Below, piece after piece: positions 27,099 to 35,928 of a stretch of DNA of 49,680 bases. The stretch is taken from the NCBI GenBank assembly GCA_030524175.1, contig JAUNHC010000039.1, positions 1-49,680 of the forward strand, given 5' to 3'. The position numbers and the translations under genes are program-made. This DNA comes from Eubacteriales bacterium. Its GTDB lineage: Bacteria > Bacillota > Clostridia > Lachnospirales > Lachnospiraceae. Numbering within the stretch: position 1 is the stretch's first letter; each line of letters begins with the position of its first letter. The notes beneath the pieces were generated by a model that saw nothing but the letters and a program-made list of their open reading frames with translations, was not told the DNA's origin and made no database searches.

Positions 27099-28505
27099 AT
27101 GGAAATGACGAGAAAAAAGTCTGGATTTATCGGCAGATTTATAGGGGACAAGGCATTTTATAAAATGGTGCTGGCGATTGCCGTGCCTATTATGATCCAA
27201 AACGGGATTACAAACTTTGTAAGTCTTCTGGATAATATAATGATCGGCCGTATCGGAACAGAACAGATGTCAGGTGCAGCCATTGTCAATCAGTTGATTT
27301 TTGTTTATAACCTGTGTATTTTCGGAGGTGTGTCAGGTGCGGGTATTTTTACGGCCCAGTATTTTGGTCAGAAGGATCATGAGGGCGTGCGTCAGACTTT
27401 CCGGTATAAACTGTGGATGGTATTGATTCTTACCATAGGAACTGTAATATTGTTCCTGGGTGTGGGCGGGACATTGATCAGTATGTACCTTCACGGAGAG
27501 GGAAGTGCGGAGAATCTTGCCGCCACTTTGGTATATGGTAAACAGTATTTGTACATAATGCTTCTTGGGCTTCCTGCATTTATGATGGTACAGGTTTATG
27601 CAAGTACACTGAGGGAATGCGGGGAAACTGTAATGCCTATGAAAGCCGGGGTTACGGCGGTGCTTGTGAATCTTGTGTTTAACTACTTGCTGATATACGG
27701 AAAATTCGGATTTCCGGAGCTTGGAGTAAGGGGAGCTGCCATCGCCACGGTTATTTCACGGTATGTGGAAGTGATTATTGTTATTTTCTGGACACACAGG
27801 CATAAGGAACAGAATCCTTTTGTTGAGGGACTTTACAGCACTTTGAAGGTTCCCTTAAACCTTACAAAAAAAATTCTGATCAAGGGAACGCCGCTTCTTC
27901 TCAATGAGGCCTGCTGGGCGGCAGGAATGGCAATGCTCACTCAGTGCTACTCCATCCGCGGACTTAATGTAGTGGCAGCCTTGAACATATCGAATACCAT
28001 CAGTAATGTTTTTAATATTGTGTTTATTGCTCTGGGGGATTCTGTAGCTATTGTTGTAGGGCAGCTGCTGGGAGCGGGAGATATGAAGAAGGCCAGGGAT
28101 ACGGATAATAAGATGATTGCTTTTTCCGTTATGTGCTGTACCGGTGTGGCGCTGCTGATGCTGGTCCTTGCACCCGTTTTCCCAAAATTATATAATACAA
28201 ACGCCCAGGCACAGGAACTTGCAAAGTATTTTATTATGATAGTAGCCGTTTTTATGCCTCAGAACGCTTTTCTCCACGCTGCGTATTTCACGCTGCGCTC
28301 GGGGGGAAAGACAATTGTCACTTTTTTGTTTGACAGTGTGTTCGTGTGGTGCGTGAGTGTTACCATTGCCTTTACCTTAAGCCACTTTACCGGTATTCCT
28401 GTTATCGGGATTTTCATTCTGGTGCAGGTTGGGGATATCGTCAAATGTATTATCGGTTTCATCCTGGTTAAGAAGGGCGTGTGGCTGCAGAATATTGTAT
28501 CTTAG
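27099..28505 (+). CDS. MATE-family efflux transporter
   Basis: A 468-residue membrane protein with about twelve helices in two similar halves, typical of Na+/H+-driven multidrug and toxin extrusion. Family features include FYKMVLAIAVPIMIQNGITN at the start, FVSLLDNIMIGRIGTEQMSG, and the later GDSVAIVVGQLLGAGDMKKA. A GGGGGG-type ribosome site precedes the start. The 5' flank is AT-rich, without a promoter I would assign. It ends just before the promoter of the metal-responsive CDF gene but is a separate transcription unit. The substrate is unknown. Confidence 0.92.
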   Translation: MEMTRKKSGFIGRFIGDKAFYKMVLAIAVPIMIQNGITNFVSLLDNIMIGRIGTEQMSGAAIVNQLIFVYNLCIFGGVSGAGIFTAQYFGQKDHEGVRQTFRYKLWMVLILTIGTVILFLGVGGTLISMYLHGEGSAENLAATLVYGKQYLYIMLLGLPAFMMVQVYASTLRECGETVMPMKAGVTAVLVNLVFNYLLIYGKFGFPELGVRGAAIATVISRYVEVIIVIFWTHRHKEQNPFVEGLYSTLKVPLNLTKKILIKGTPLLLNEACWAAGMAMLTQCYSIRGLNVVAALNISNTISNVFNIVFIALGDSVAIVVGQLLGAGDMKKARDTDNKMIAFSVMCCTGVALLMLVLAPVFPKLYNTNAQAQELAKYFIMIVAVFMPQNAFLHAAYFTLRSGGKTIVTFLFDSVFVWCVSVTIAFTLSHFTGIPVIGIFILVQVGDIVKCIIGFILVKKGVWLQNIVS

Positions 28506-28511
28506 ATCACC

Positions 28512-28540
28512 TTGACAACCCTGCCTGAATATAGTATCAT
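28512..28540 (+). promoter_or_regulatory. Promoter of the riboswitch-CDF transcript
   Basis: A perfect -35 TTGACA (28512-28517), a 17-base spacer and a -10 TATCAT (28535-28540). Transcription from here would give a leader of more than 300 bases before the CDF start codon. Confidence 0.75.
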
Positions 28541-28588
28541 AGTGAAAATCTCTTTGCACTGCATTACATTCTTTCAAGAATGCGCGAT

Positions 28589-28690
28589 CAACAGTACAAA
28601 CTGAGCAGGCGATGCCAGGATAGGCATGGGGCCGGGCCGTATTAACGGCAGCAGATGTGCCGAAGAAACTTGCACATCTGCGGGACAGAC
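28589..28690 (+). promoter_or_regulatory. NiCo (czcD) riboswitch
   Basis: The leader contains the core I recognise from the NiCo class: ACAAACTGAGCAGGC, a short hairpin ATGCC/GGCAT (28612-28616 with 28623-28627), GGGGCCGGGC, a small GCCG/CGGC stem (28636-28639 with 28646-28649), GCAG, and a long stem GCAGATGTGC (28651-28660) with GCACATCTGC (28672-28681), then GGGACAG. Members bind Ni2+, Co2+ or iron-group ions and switch on metal exporters. The 3' arm of the last stem is shared with a terminator, so ion binding should prevent termination. The downstream CDF gene fits exactly. Confidence 0.87.
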
Positions 28691-28716
28691 GTATGTTCCG
28701 CAGGTGTGCTTTTTTG
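28672..28716 (+). terminator. Expression-platform terminator of the NiCo riboswitch
   Basis: GCACATCTGCGG (28672-28683) pairs with CCGCAGGTGTGC (28698-28709) with one G-U pair, and the stem can extend four more pairs, followed by TTTTTT (28710-28715). It competes with the aptamer's last stem for the same bases, a classic on-switch layout. Confidence 0.85.
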
Positions 28717-28883
28717 TTTAAAGATGAAAGGGTAGGGACATTCACACCCTTTCCGCCTTTACATGATAAAAGAAAAAACACCCTTGGAACATGAGGCTTT
28801 CATAGTCCTGACAGAGGCGGAAGCCGATTTGTTGAAATGTATGTGACATAAGAAGAACCCAAAACAAATAAGGAGGTCCTATT

Positions 28884-29804
28884 ATGGAACACACAAAAAA
28901 GGAAACAGTAAATAATACAAATGAACAACAGATTGCAATGCGGGTATCAAGCGTCAGTATTTTTGTTAATATTGCATTGTCCTTGTTTAAGTTACTGGCA
29001 GGAATCTTTGCACATTCAGGTGCCATGATTTCTGATGCCATCCATTCTGCGTCAGATGTTATCAGCACAGTGGTAGTCATTGTGGGCGTGAATATGGCAA
29101 ATAAGAAATCAGACAAGGAACATCAATATGGCCATGAAAGGCTGGAATGTGTGTCATCTATCCTTCTTGCCGGGCTTTTGACAGTGACGGGAGTAGGTAT
29201 CGGTATCAGCGGAATCCAGAAGGTGATCAGCGGAACCTCAGGGGAAGATCTTATGATTCCAGGTGTGCTGGCTCTTATTGCAGCAGTTGTGTCCCTGGTG
29301 GTAAAGGAATGGATGTTCTGGTATACCAGAGCGGCTGCCAAGAAGATCAATTCCGGAGCGCTGATGGCGGATGCATGGCATCACCGTTCTGATGCTTTGT
29401 CTTCCATAGGTGCTTTTGTTGGTATCCTGGGTGCAAGGATCGGCTATCCCATTCTGGACCCTGTTGCCAGTGTGGTGATTTGTCTCTTTATAGTTAAGGC
29501 TTCCGTGGACATTTTCAGGGATGCCATTGACAAGATGGTAGACCGCTCCTGTGATGAGGAAACTATCGCACATATGAGAGAGGTGATCCAGGAAGTAACA
29601 GGAGTGATCCGTATTGATGTGCTGCGTACCCGGCTGTTTGGTTCAAAAATGTATGTGGATATAGAAATAGCCGCAGATGACAGCATAACCTTGAAGGAAG
29701 CCCACGCCATTGCAGAGAAGGTACACCGGTCTGTGGAGAGAAACTTTGAGGATGTTAAACATTGCATGGTTCATGTGAATCCGGCAAGCGAAGTTTGGAA
29801 ATAA
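28884..29804 (+). CDS. Cation diffusion facilitator metal exporter
   Basis: A 306-residue membrane exporter of divalent metal ions. The two membrane metal-site motifs are visible: HxxxD at His54-Asp58 (SDAIHSASD) in helix 2, and HxxxD at His166-Asp170 (DAWHHRSD, with Asp163) in helix 5. The C-terminal about 90 residues are the usual cytosolic dimer domain (VIRIDVLRTRLFGSKMYVDI; CMVHVNP). It starts at ATG 28884 with AAGGAGG. Control by the NiCo riboswitch about 300 bases upstream makes Co2+/Ni2+ (or Fe2+) the likely cargo, although the HxxxD pair is also seen in zinc exporters. A terminator follows the gene. Confidence 0.93.
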   Translation: MEHTKKETVNNTNEQQIAMRVSSVSIFVNIALSLFKLLAGIFAHSGAMISDAIHSASDVISTVVVIVGVNMANKKSDKEHQYGHERLECVSSILLAGLLTVTGVGIGISGIQKVISGTSGEDLMIPGVLALIAAVVSLVVKEWMFWYTRAAAKKINSGALMADAWHHRSDALSSIGAFVGILGARIGYPILDPVASVVICLFIVKASVDIFRDAIDKMVDRSCDEETIAHMREVIQEVTGVIRIDVLRTRLFGSKMYVDIEIAADDSITLKEAHAIAEKVHRSVERNFEDVKHCMVHVNPASEVWK

Positions 29805-29819
29805 ATTTTAATAGACATA

Positions 29820-29860
29820 AGAAGTGCAGATCCTTCAAGGGGGTTGGCACTTCTTTTTTT
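29820..29860 (+). terminator. Terminator after the CDF gene
   Basis: AGAAGTGC (29820-29827) pairs with GCACTTCT (29847-29854), followed by a run of T (TTTTTT). The loop is 19 bases. It ends the riboswitch-CDF transcript. Confidence 0.8.
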
Positions 29861-29966
29861 GCTGTCACTTTGCTGCATTTATAACCGTTTCTAAAATATT
29901 CCCCAGAATATTACCATTGAACAGCCGCTGTCAAAAATCTATAATCGTATATAAGATTTTTTTACG

Positions 29967-29996
29967 TTGCGCAGATAAATAACCGGATGGTATGAT
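29967..29996 (+). promoter_or_regulatory. Candidate promoter of the second two-component pair
   Basis: A -35-like TTGCGC (29967-29972) and -10 TATGAT (29991-29996) are separated by 18 bases, 21 bases before the kinase start codon. The short leader holds GGGGGG as ribosome site. Confidence 0.45.
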
Positions 29997-30017
29997 ATAG
30001 GTCTGGGGGGACATATT

Positions 30018-31787
30018 ATGAAGCATAAATACCATGAACTTTCACTTGCAAAGAAGTTTTCATTTTTAAGTATATTGATCATATTTTCATCCATTTTGAT
30101 TTTTACCTTTGTGATCAGATTGTTTTTTGAAAAATCGGTACTGGAAATTACCAGTGACGGCTACCAGCAGAAATTTGATATTGCATCAGAGAGCAGCCAG
30201 GAGATTCTTGAAGACGCAGAAAAGATAGCCAAAGTGCTCCTCACTGACGAGGCTATCCAGGACTGGTTTCTTGAGGAGGAAGCAGACACGGCAAAGCGGC
30301 TCAACCAGAAAATTCTGGCTGAGAGAAGGCTTGATTATCTTGATGCCCTTTACCCGGATAACCAATACAGCAGTATTACGGTTTTTGACTGGGAAGGAAA
30401 TATGGTAAACAGTAATCAGATACGGTCAAAAGCTGCTGTGTATGAGCAGTTTTTCCCTGTGATCCAAAATTTGGAAAACGGGAAAAAGTGGCTGGATTTG
30501 TATGATCTTAAGATTCCTGGATATCAGGAGAAAGGAATCGCTTATATCCGTTCATACAGAGAATATACCTCAGGCAAGATTAAGGGCTATATTATGCTGG
30601 AATATCGTTCCCAGCTTCTTGTGAACAACTTTACCCATATAAAATACGGGGATTCGGGCAGCTATTTTATCACTGATCTGGATGGGAATGTAAAGATTTA
30701 TAACGATGAAGACTGCAGTTGGTTTCTTGGGAAGGAGGAATTTTTTAAATGGGCATCCAGGATGCAGGAAGGGGGGAAAGTCTTTCGGATTGAGGGCAGA
30801 CGTTATCTTGTCACCGCCTCAGTCATACCTAATCTTGACTGGCTGATGGTAGGGCTTACACCTGTGGAGCAGCTGACCCAGCAAGGGAATACCATTGTAC
30901 GTATTTTGTACGGAGTGGGATTTCTTGCCGTTTTAGTGAGTACATATTTCAGTTTTAAAATGGCCCACAGCATAACAAGGCCGCTGACAAAGCTGGCACA
31001 GACCATGGAGCGGTTCGGAAAGGGAGACTTGTCGGTCAATGTCCCTGTGCAGTATCAGGATGAGATAGGTATGCTTTCCGAAGAATTTAACAAGATGGCC
31101 CAGCAGATCCGGCATCTGGTCCAACAGGTATATCAGGAGCAGCGTTCAAAAAGGAAATCAGAGCTTGCAGCTCTTCAGGCACAGATCAATCCTCATTTTC
31201 TGTATAATACTCTCAATAGTGTGTGCTCTCTCATTAAGATGGACTGTCCGGAGGAAGCCTTTACCATGATCCACGCAGTGGGTATGTTCTACAGAACCTC
31301 GTTGAGTGACGGTAAAACCCTTATTCCCATTGAACAGGAACTGACAAACATAGAAAATTATATCCAGATCCAGAAAATCCGCTATGGAACCAAGATTGCT
31401 TATGATATATCTTTTGATGAGGAAATACTGAAAGAGTGGATTGTGAAGCTGACTCTTCAGCCGCTGGTGGAAAACTCTATCTATCACGGTATCAAGGAAA
31501 TGAAGGGAAAGGGAGAGATTCACATCAAAGGCTGGAAAGAGAATGGCAGTGTTTGGATACAGGTTAAGGATAACGGAGTGGGTATCCCGGAAGAAAAGCT
31601 TAAAGGCCTTCTGAAAAATGAGAAGAACGGAGGGGAATCTTCTTATGGTTTGTTCAGCATCCAACAGAGACTGCAGCTTTATTTCGGAAAAGAGTATGGG
31701 CTTTTCCTGGAGAGTATCCCGGGAGAAGGCACTACAGCAACAATAAAAATACCTGAAGATTTCCAAAAGGAGGAGTCTGGTAAATGA
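30018..31787 (+). CDS. Sensor histidine kinase, YesM-like (second pair)
   Basis: A 589-residue membrane kinase. First helix at about 13-35, a large extracellular dCache-like sensor (about 36-292), second helix at about 295-315, HAMP (SITRPLTKLAQTMERFGKGD), then the His_kinase core with His393 in INPHFLYNTLN and the HATPase domain (VENSIYHG, VKDNGVGIP). It ends with an ATGA overlap into the response regulator gene. No transporter or enzyme lies immediately beside this pair, so its target is unknown; the sugar cassettes at 14054 and 43722 are candidates. Confidence 0.9.
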   Translation: MKHKYHELSLAKKFSFLSILIIFSSILIFTFVIRLFFEKSVLEITSDGYQQKFDIASESSQEILEDAEKIAKVLLTDEAIQDWFLEEEADTAKRLNQKILAERRLDYLDALYPDNQYSSITVFDWEGNMVNSNQIRSKAAVYEQFFPVIQNLENGKKWLDLYDLKIPGYQEKGIAYIRSYREYTSGKIKGYIMLEYRSQLLVNNFTHIKYGDSGSYFITDLDGNVKIYNDEDCSWFLGKEEFFKWASRMQEGGKVFRIEGRRYLVTASVIPNLDWLMVGLTPVEQLTQQGNTIVRILYGVGFLAVLVSTYFSFKMAHSITRPLTKLAQTMERFGKGDLSVNVPVQYQDEIGMLSEEFNKMAQQIRHLVQQVYQEQRSKRKSELAALQAQINPHFLYNTLNSVCSLIKMDCPEEAFTMIHAVGMFYRTSLSDGKTLIPIEQELTNIENYIQIQKIRYGTKIAYDISFDEEILKEWIVKLTLQPLVENSIYHGIKEMKGKGEIHIKGWKENGSVWIQVKDNGVGIPEEKLKGLLKNEKNGGESSYGLFSIQQRLQLYFGKEYGLFLESIPGEGTTATIKIPEDFQKEESGK

Positions 31788-33322
31788 AAGTACTTGTGGT
31801 AGACGATGAATATCTGCAGCGCGAGCTCATAAAGAAGGCCATTGACTGGAATGCGTTGGGCATGGAGATTGGCGGAGAGGCTGAGGATGGGGAAGAAGCT
31901 TTGCAGACTGCATTGGAAGTAAAACCTGATATTATGATAATGGATATCAATATCCCATATATGAACGGTCTTGAAGTCTCTAAAAAGGTGAAGGCAGTTC
32001 TGCCCGATACCCAGGTAGTGATCCTTACTGCTTACGGAGAGTTCCAATATGCAAGAGAGGCACTGGCATTCGGTGCAGTCAGCTTTGTCCTAAAGCCGGT
32101 GAACCCTGAAGAACTGACGAGGGAATTGCTAAAATGCAGGGAAAAGCTGGAGAAAATCCAGGGCCAGGAGAAATCCATGCGCAGGATGAAAGAAGAGATC
32201 GACCAGAAACAGAAAGAACAGTTTCTTCTGGAGCAGATTTCAGGTATTGTTCCTCCGGTAAAAGACAGGACGGTGTGGGAGAGACTGGGGATTTCTTTTG
32301 ATTGTCCCACAGCAGTGCTATATGTGAAGTTTCACGGGAACGAAGGATCAGACAGCAGAGAAGAGGAAATAGAGGAGATGGTTCAGGACTATTTCCCATG
32401 TTATGAGGTTCTCAGTATTCACCGGGATGTTCTATTTCTGCTTTTCGGGGAAAAAGACATGGAGCTTTGCCTGCAGCTTTTATATACATATCTTCAGGAG
32501 GAGATGAACAGAAAAGGAGTGTTTTCCGGAGGCGTAAGTCTGGTGCATATTGGAGTGTCCGGGCTTAGAGAGGCTTATCAGGAAGCATATGCAGCCGGAA
32601 AAAAAGGAGAGACCAAGAGAAAAATATGTATCTTTGAACCGTTATCCATGTCAGATTTTCTCAGCTCTGTTTCCTATGAACCTGAAAAGCTTATGTATCT
32701 TTTGCGGAAGAAGGATTATGAGACATTTCAGTCGTCCATTGGAGATTGTTTTAACAGGATGGAAGGGGAAAATACTTTTTTGCCTGCAGCTTACTATGTG
32801 GCTATGGATATTGTGGTACATTTTTCCCTGTACCTTACAGAGCTTGGAATTGATTTTTCCGGCGGAACTGAAGAAGAGCAGAGAGCGTTGTCACGGTCAG
32901 GTGAGAATGGAAATATACAGGAAATGAAGGAAATTCTGCTGCAGCTTCTCAGCAGAGGGCAGGAGATGATAGAAAGTCAAAGGCTTCCTTCCACTAAGAA
33001 AAAAGTACAGGATGCAAAAGAATTTATAGACAATAATTATCACAGATTTGATATGAGTCTGAATCTGGCTGCAGAGGCAGTAGGTGTGAACTCAAGCTAT
33101 CTAAGTAATATTTTCAAAAAAGAATGCGGCTGTTCCTTAAGCAGATATCTTACCAATGTAAGGCTGGAACACGGGAAGGAGTGGATGAAAAAAGAGCCTG
33201 GAATGACATTGGCAGATATCGCGGAAAAGGTAGGATATGCTGATGTATACTATTTCAGCAAAACCTTCAAGAATTACTATGGCATTACCCCATCTAAATA
33301 CCAGGAGGAGATCAGGAAATAA
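31784..33322 (+). CDS. Response regulator, receiver plus AraC-type DNA-binding domain (second pair)
   Basis: A 512-residue YesN-like regulator. Receiver at 1-120 with VVDDEYLQ at the start, phospho-acceptor Asp54 in IMIMDINIP, and the conserved Lys in VSFVLKPVNP. A long middle segment (about 130-395) follows, and the C-terminal two helix-turn-helix motifs are MSLNLAAEAVGVNSSYLSNI and LADIAEKVGYADVYYFSKTF. It is translationally coupled to the kinase by an ATGA overlap. It ends seven bases from the convergent LysR gene without a terminator between them. Confidence 0.9.
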   Translation: MKVLVVDDEYLQRELIKKAIDWNALGMEIGGEAEDGEEALQTALEVKPDIMIMDINIPYMNGLEVSKKVKAVLPDTQVVILTAYGEFQYAREALAFGAVSFVLKPVNPEELTRELLKCREKLEKIQGQEKSMRRMKEEIDQKQKEQFLLEQISGIVPPVKDRTVWERLGISFDCPTAVLYVKFHGNEGSDSREEEIEEMVQDYFPCYEVLSIHRDVLFLLFGEKDMELCLQLLYTYLQEEMNRKGVFSGGVSLVHIGVSGLREAYQEAYAAGKKGETKRKICIFEPLSMSDFLSSVSYEPEKLMYLLRKKDYETFQSSIGDCFNRMEGENTFLPAAYYVAMDIVVHFSLYLTELGIDFSGGTEEEQRALSRSGENGNIQEMKEILLQLLSRGQEMIESQRLPSTKKKVQDAKEFIDNNYHRFDMSLNLAAEAVGVNSSYLSNIFKKECGCSLSRYLTNVRLEHGKEWMKKEPGMTLADIAEKVGYADVYYFSKTFKNYYGITPSKYQEEIRK

Positions 33323-33329
33323 ATTTTGC

Positions 33330-34277
33330 TTACCAAAGTTTTTTTAAGTTAAAACAGTCATCCATAGATTTTATAAATGCGTTGGTGAAAGTCCTGTTTC
33401 TGCGCCTTTTTTTGACTAACAGCAATTGGTCTGCATGAATGGAAACCTCCAGAGGAACATATGCCACATTAGCCATAGGGCGGAATTCCACGCTGGGATA
33501 CCCTACAAAGCAATATTTATGCTGATTGAGAGCAATTCTGCTGCATGTTTCTATGTTAGAGGTCCGGCTTACATTTTTCATCTCGTGACCTAATTCCTGA
33601 ATGATTTTTTCTCCCACAGCTTTCTGTTTTGGTGTTCCGGTATATAGCAGCATGGGAAGTGTTTCCAGAAGCTTAAGAGGGATTTTGTCATACTGGGCCA
33701 GAGGATCTCCCAAAGGAACCTGCAGGCAGAGTTCATCGCTGAATATAAAATAACAATGGTATATTTTTTCTGTTTTCTTTTGAAGGAATGTCATTTTTTC
33801 AGGGACCTCATTAAGCAGGACAAGGTCGGGCATATCGTCCTCCTTTTCCAGCGTATAGAGGTCCTTTCGAATTTCTGAACTGCTTTTTTTATCAATCTGG
33901 ATGGGAGCCTCCGAGTTTTCTGACAGGATGATGTTAATGGTGGCTGTGGCAATAGGTTCCATAACTGAACAACTGCACACAGATACCAGGGCCTGGGTCT
34001 CAGAGCAGTATAATGCCGGAGTTTCCACATGAAAATATTGGTTTAGGACCTCAATATCTTTCAGAATGTTTTGAATTAGCAGATATGCTTGTTCACCGTC
34101 CTCTGTTAATTGAATGCCTGTTTTTGAACGGGTGTAAAGCGTGGTATTCCACTCTTTTTCAAGCTGTATCATAGATTTGCTGATGTTCTGAGGAGAAGAA
34201 TAGAGACTTTCACTGGCTTTACGTATTGAACCACTTTCTGCTATTTTTTGAAAAATATATAATTGTTCCAGACGCAC
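33330..34277 (-). CDS. LysR-family transcriptional regulator
   Basis: About 315 residues. The start is GTG 34277 because a perfect AAGGAGG (34286-34292) lies eight bases before it; the longer frame from ATG 34295 would place that site inside the gene, and LysR proteins usually begin like this one (RLEQLYIFQKIAESGSI). N-terminal winged helix-turn-helix (SGSIRKASESLYSSPQNISK), then an effector-binding domain of the periplasmic-binding type from about residue 90. It is divergent from the carboxylate transporter gene and probably activates it in response to the imported acid. Confidence 0.88.
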   Translation of the reverse strand: MRLEQLYIFQKIAESGSIRKASESLYSSPQNISKSMIQLEKEWNTTLYTRSKTGIQLTEDGEQAYLLIQNILKDIEVLNQYFHVETPALYCSETQALVSVCSCSVMEPIATATINIILSENSEAPIQIDKKSSSEIRKDLYTLEKEDDMPDLVLLNEVPEKMTFLQKKTEKIYHCYFIFSDELCLQVPLGDPLAQYDKIPLKLLETLPMLLYTGTPKQKAVGEKIIQELGHEMKNVSRTSNIETCSRIALNQHKYCFVGYPSVEFRPMANVAYVPLEVSIHADQLLLVKKRRRNRTFTNAFIKSMDDCFNLKKLW

Positions 34278-34307
34278 TGGTCTGTCCTCCTTCAAACGAT
34301 TTTGATT

Positions 34308-34336
34308 ATTTTATCATTTATAAAAATACATGTCAA
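34308..34336 (-). promoter_or_regulatory. Promoter of the LysR gene
   Basis: Read on the minus strand: a perfect TTGACA (34336-34331), a 17-base spacer and TAAAAT (34313-34308), about 30 bases before the GTG start. The interval between this and the divergent promoter contains the small inverted repeat TGTG-GTTTA-CACA (34339-34351), a possible LysR site. Confidence 0.75.
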
Positions 34337-34377
34337 TCTGTGGTTTACACAAGACGTTTATATAGAATACCCGTTGC

Positions 34378-34406
34378 TTTACAAAAAAGGGCAGGGTTCG
34401 TAAAAT
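34378..34406 (+). promoter_or_regulatory. Promoter of the carboxylate transporter operon
   Basis: TTTACA (34378-34383), a 17-base spacer and TAAAAT (34401-34406), 34 bases before the GTG start. The near-perfect boxes suggest appreciable basal transcription. Confidence 0.7.
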
Positions 34407-34440
34407 TAGAATATGAATGAAAAACAAAGGAGGGGGCAAA

Positions 34441-35877
34441 GTGAACAAAAAGTATTATCTTAACAGTGCGATCGTGGTGATTCTCATGTCATTCTTTCGC
34501 TTTATACCGGGTTTTGGTGCTATGACTTCTATGGGGATGACGATTTTGGGGATTTTCCTGGGTGCGTTATGGGGATGGATCACCTGTGACATGATCTGGC
34601 CAAGTATTCTGGCTTTGGTCATGCTGGGATTCAGCGGCTATACTGCTAATGTTTCAGAGGCATTAACCGCAACTATCAGTAATGGGACGATTCAGTTGAT
34701 CTTATGGCTGCTGGTATTTTCAGCAATTCTTACAACAACAGGTATTTCCAAGTGGTTTGTGGCCAAACTGGTAAATTCAAGGCTCTGTAAAGGACATCCC
34801 TGGAGATTATCCTTGTTTATCTGCCTTGCAGTGTGGGTTTGTGCGGCATTTGGCGCAGGTTTTGCCGCTATATTGATTTGCTGGCAGCTAGTTTATACTG
34901 TCTGCGAACAGGTGGGGTATACGAAAGCAGACAAGTGGCCGAAAATGATGGTTTGCGCAATCATATTTTTTAATGCGCTGGGTGCTTTGGCGCTGCCGTT
35001 TCAGGCTGGGGTTGTGGCAAATTTCGGATTTCTTGCCAAGGCTTCGGAAGGAACATACAGTGATTACAACTATATCCAGTATCTTGCATTCAGTATAATA
35101 TTCTGTGTTGTTACGATGGTGATTTATTTCTTGTTCTGCCGGTTTATCCTGCGGCCTGATATGAGTAAGCTGATGAATTCCATTGAGGTTGAAAAAGCAA
35201 ATAAACTTGATATCAGGCAGAAAATAGCTATGGGTGCTTTAATAGCCTTAATTGTATTGACCATTGTTCCAAGCTGTCTTCCTGCCGGACCGGTGAAGGC
35301 ATTTCTTATGCAGCTGGGTACGACAGCCTGTGTTCTGTTAATTGTGGGTTTTGTTACCTTTCTCAGAGGAAAAGACGGGAAACCTTACTTTACATTTAAA
35401 GAATTGGCTAACAATGGAATTATGTGGCCTTTGCTGTTTATGGTAGCGACTGCAACAATGATCGGAGGCGCACTGTCATCAGCAGACACCGGTTTCACAG
35501 CTACAGTTACATCTGTTTTTGAACCTGTTTTGGCTAATGCAAGTCCTTATATATGTGCAGCAGTTATTGCAATAGCTACATTGGCTTTAACAAACTTGAT
35601 CAATAATACAGTGGCAAGTGCGATCATGATTCCGGTTATGTACCCCTTTGCAGCATCTCTGGGTATCAATCCGCTTATGATGACTGCAGTAGTATGCTTC
35701 TGTGCCAATTGCGGTCTGCTCCTCCCTTGTGCCAGCCCGGCAGGAGCTATGCTTCACGGCAATAAAGAGTGGGTGAGCACAAAAGAAGCTGAAATACATT
35801 CCCTTCTTGGAATAGCAGCGTTAGCCTTGGCAGCTGTACTTGTAGGGATTCCGCTGGGCGGGATTATATTCAGATAA
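34441..35877 (+). CDS. DASS/SLC13-like carboxylate transporter
   Basis: A 478-residue membrane protein with about twelve hydrophobic segments. The start is GTG 34441, directly after AAAGGAGGGGG; the in-frame ATG at 34417 lies before that site. Two repeats typical of the ion transporter superfamily can be seen: an ISNGTIQLILWLLVFSAIL segment and, later, LTNLINNTVASAIMIPVM, the Asn-Thr re-entrant loop of divalent anion:Na+ symporters. Cargo is likely a di- or tricarboxylate or related organic acid. It is cotranscribed with the URO-D-like gene 51 bases downstream and divergent from LysR. Confidence 0.82.
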   Translation: MNKKYYLNSAIVVILMSFFRFIPGFGAMTSMGMTILGIFLGALWGWITCDMIWPSILALVMLGFSGYTANVSEALTATISNGTIQLILWLLVFSAILTTTGISKWFVAKLVNSRLCKGHPWRLSLFICLAVWVCAAFGAGFAAILICWQLVYTVCEQVGYTKADKWPKMMVCAIIFFNALGALALPFQAGVVANFGFLAKASEGTYSDYNYIQYLAFSIIFCVVTMVIYFLFCRFILRPDMSKLMNSIEVEKANKLDIRQKIAMGALIALIVLTIVPSCLPAGPVKAFLMQLGTTACVLLIVGFVTFLRGKDGKPYFTFKELANNGIMWPLLFMVATATMIGGALSSADTGFTATVTSVFEPVLANASPYICAAVIAIATLALTNLINNTVASAIMIPVMYPFAASLGINPLMMTAVVCFCANCGLLLPCASPAGAMLHGNKEWVSTKEAEIHSLLGIAALALAAVLVGIPLGGIIFR

Positions 35878-35928
35878 ATATGTATGATCTTGGCATTATA
35901 AATAACTGTATAGGAAGGAGATAAGATC

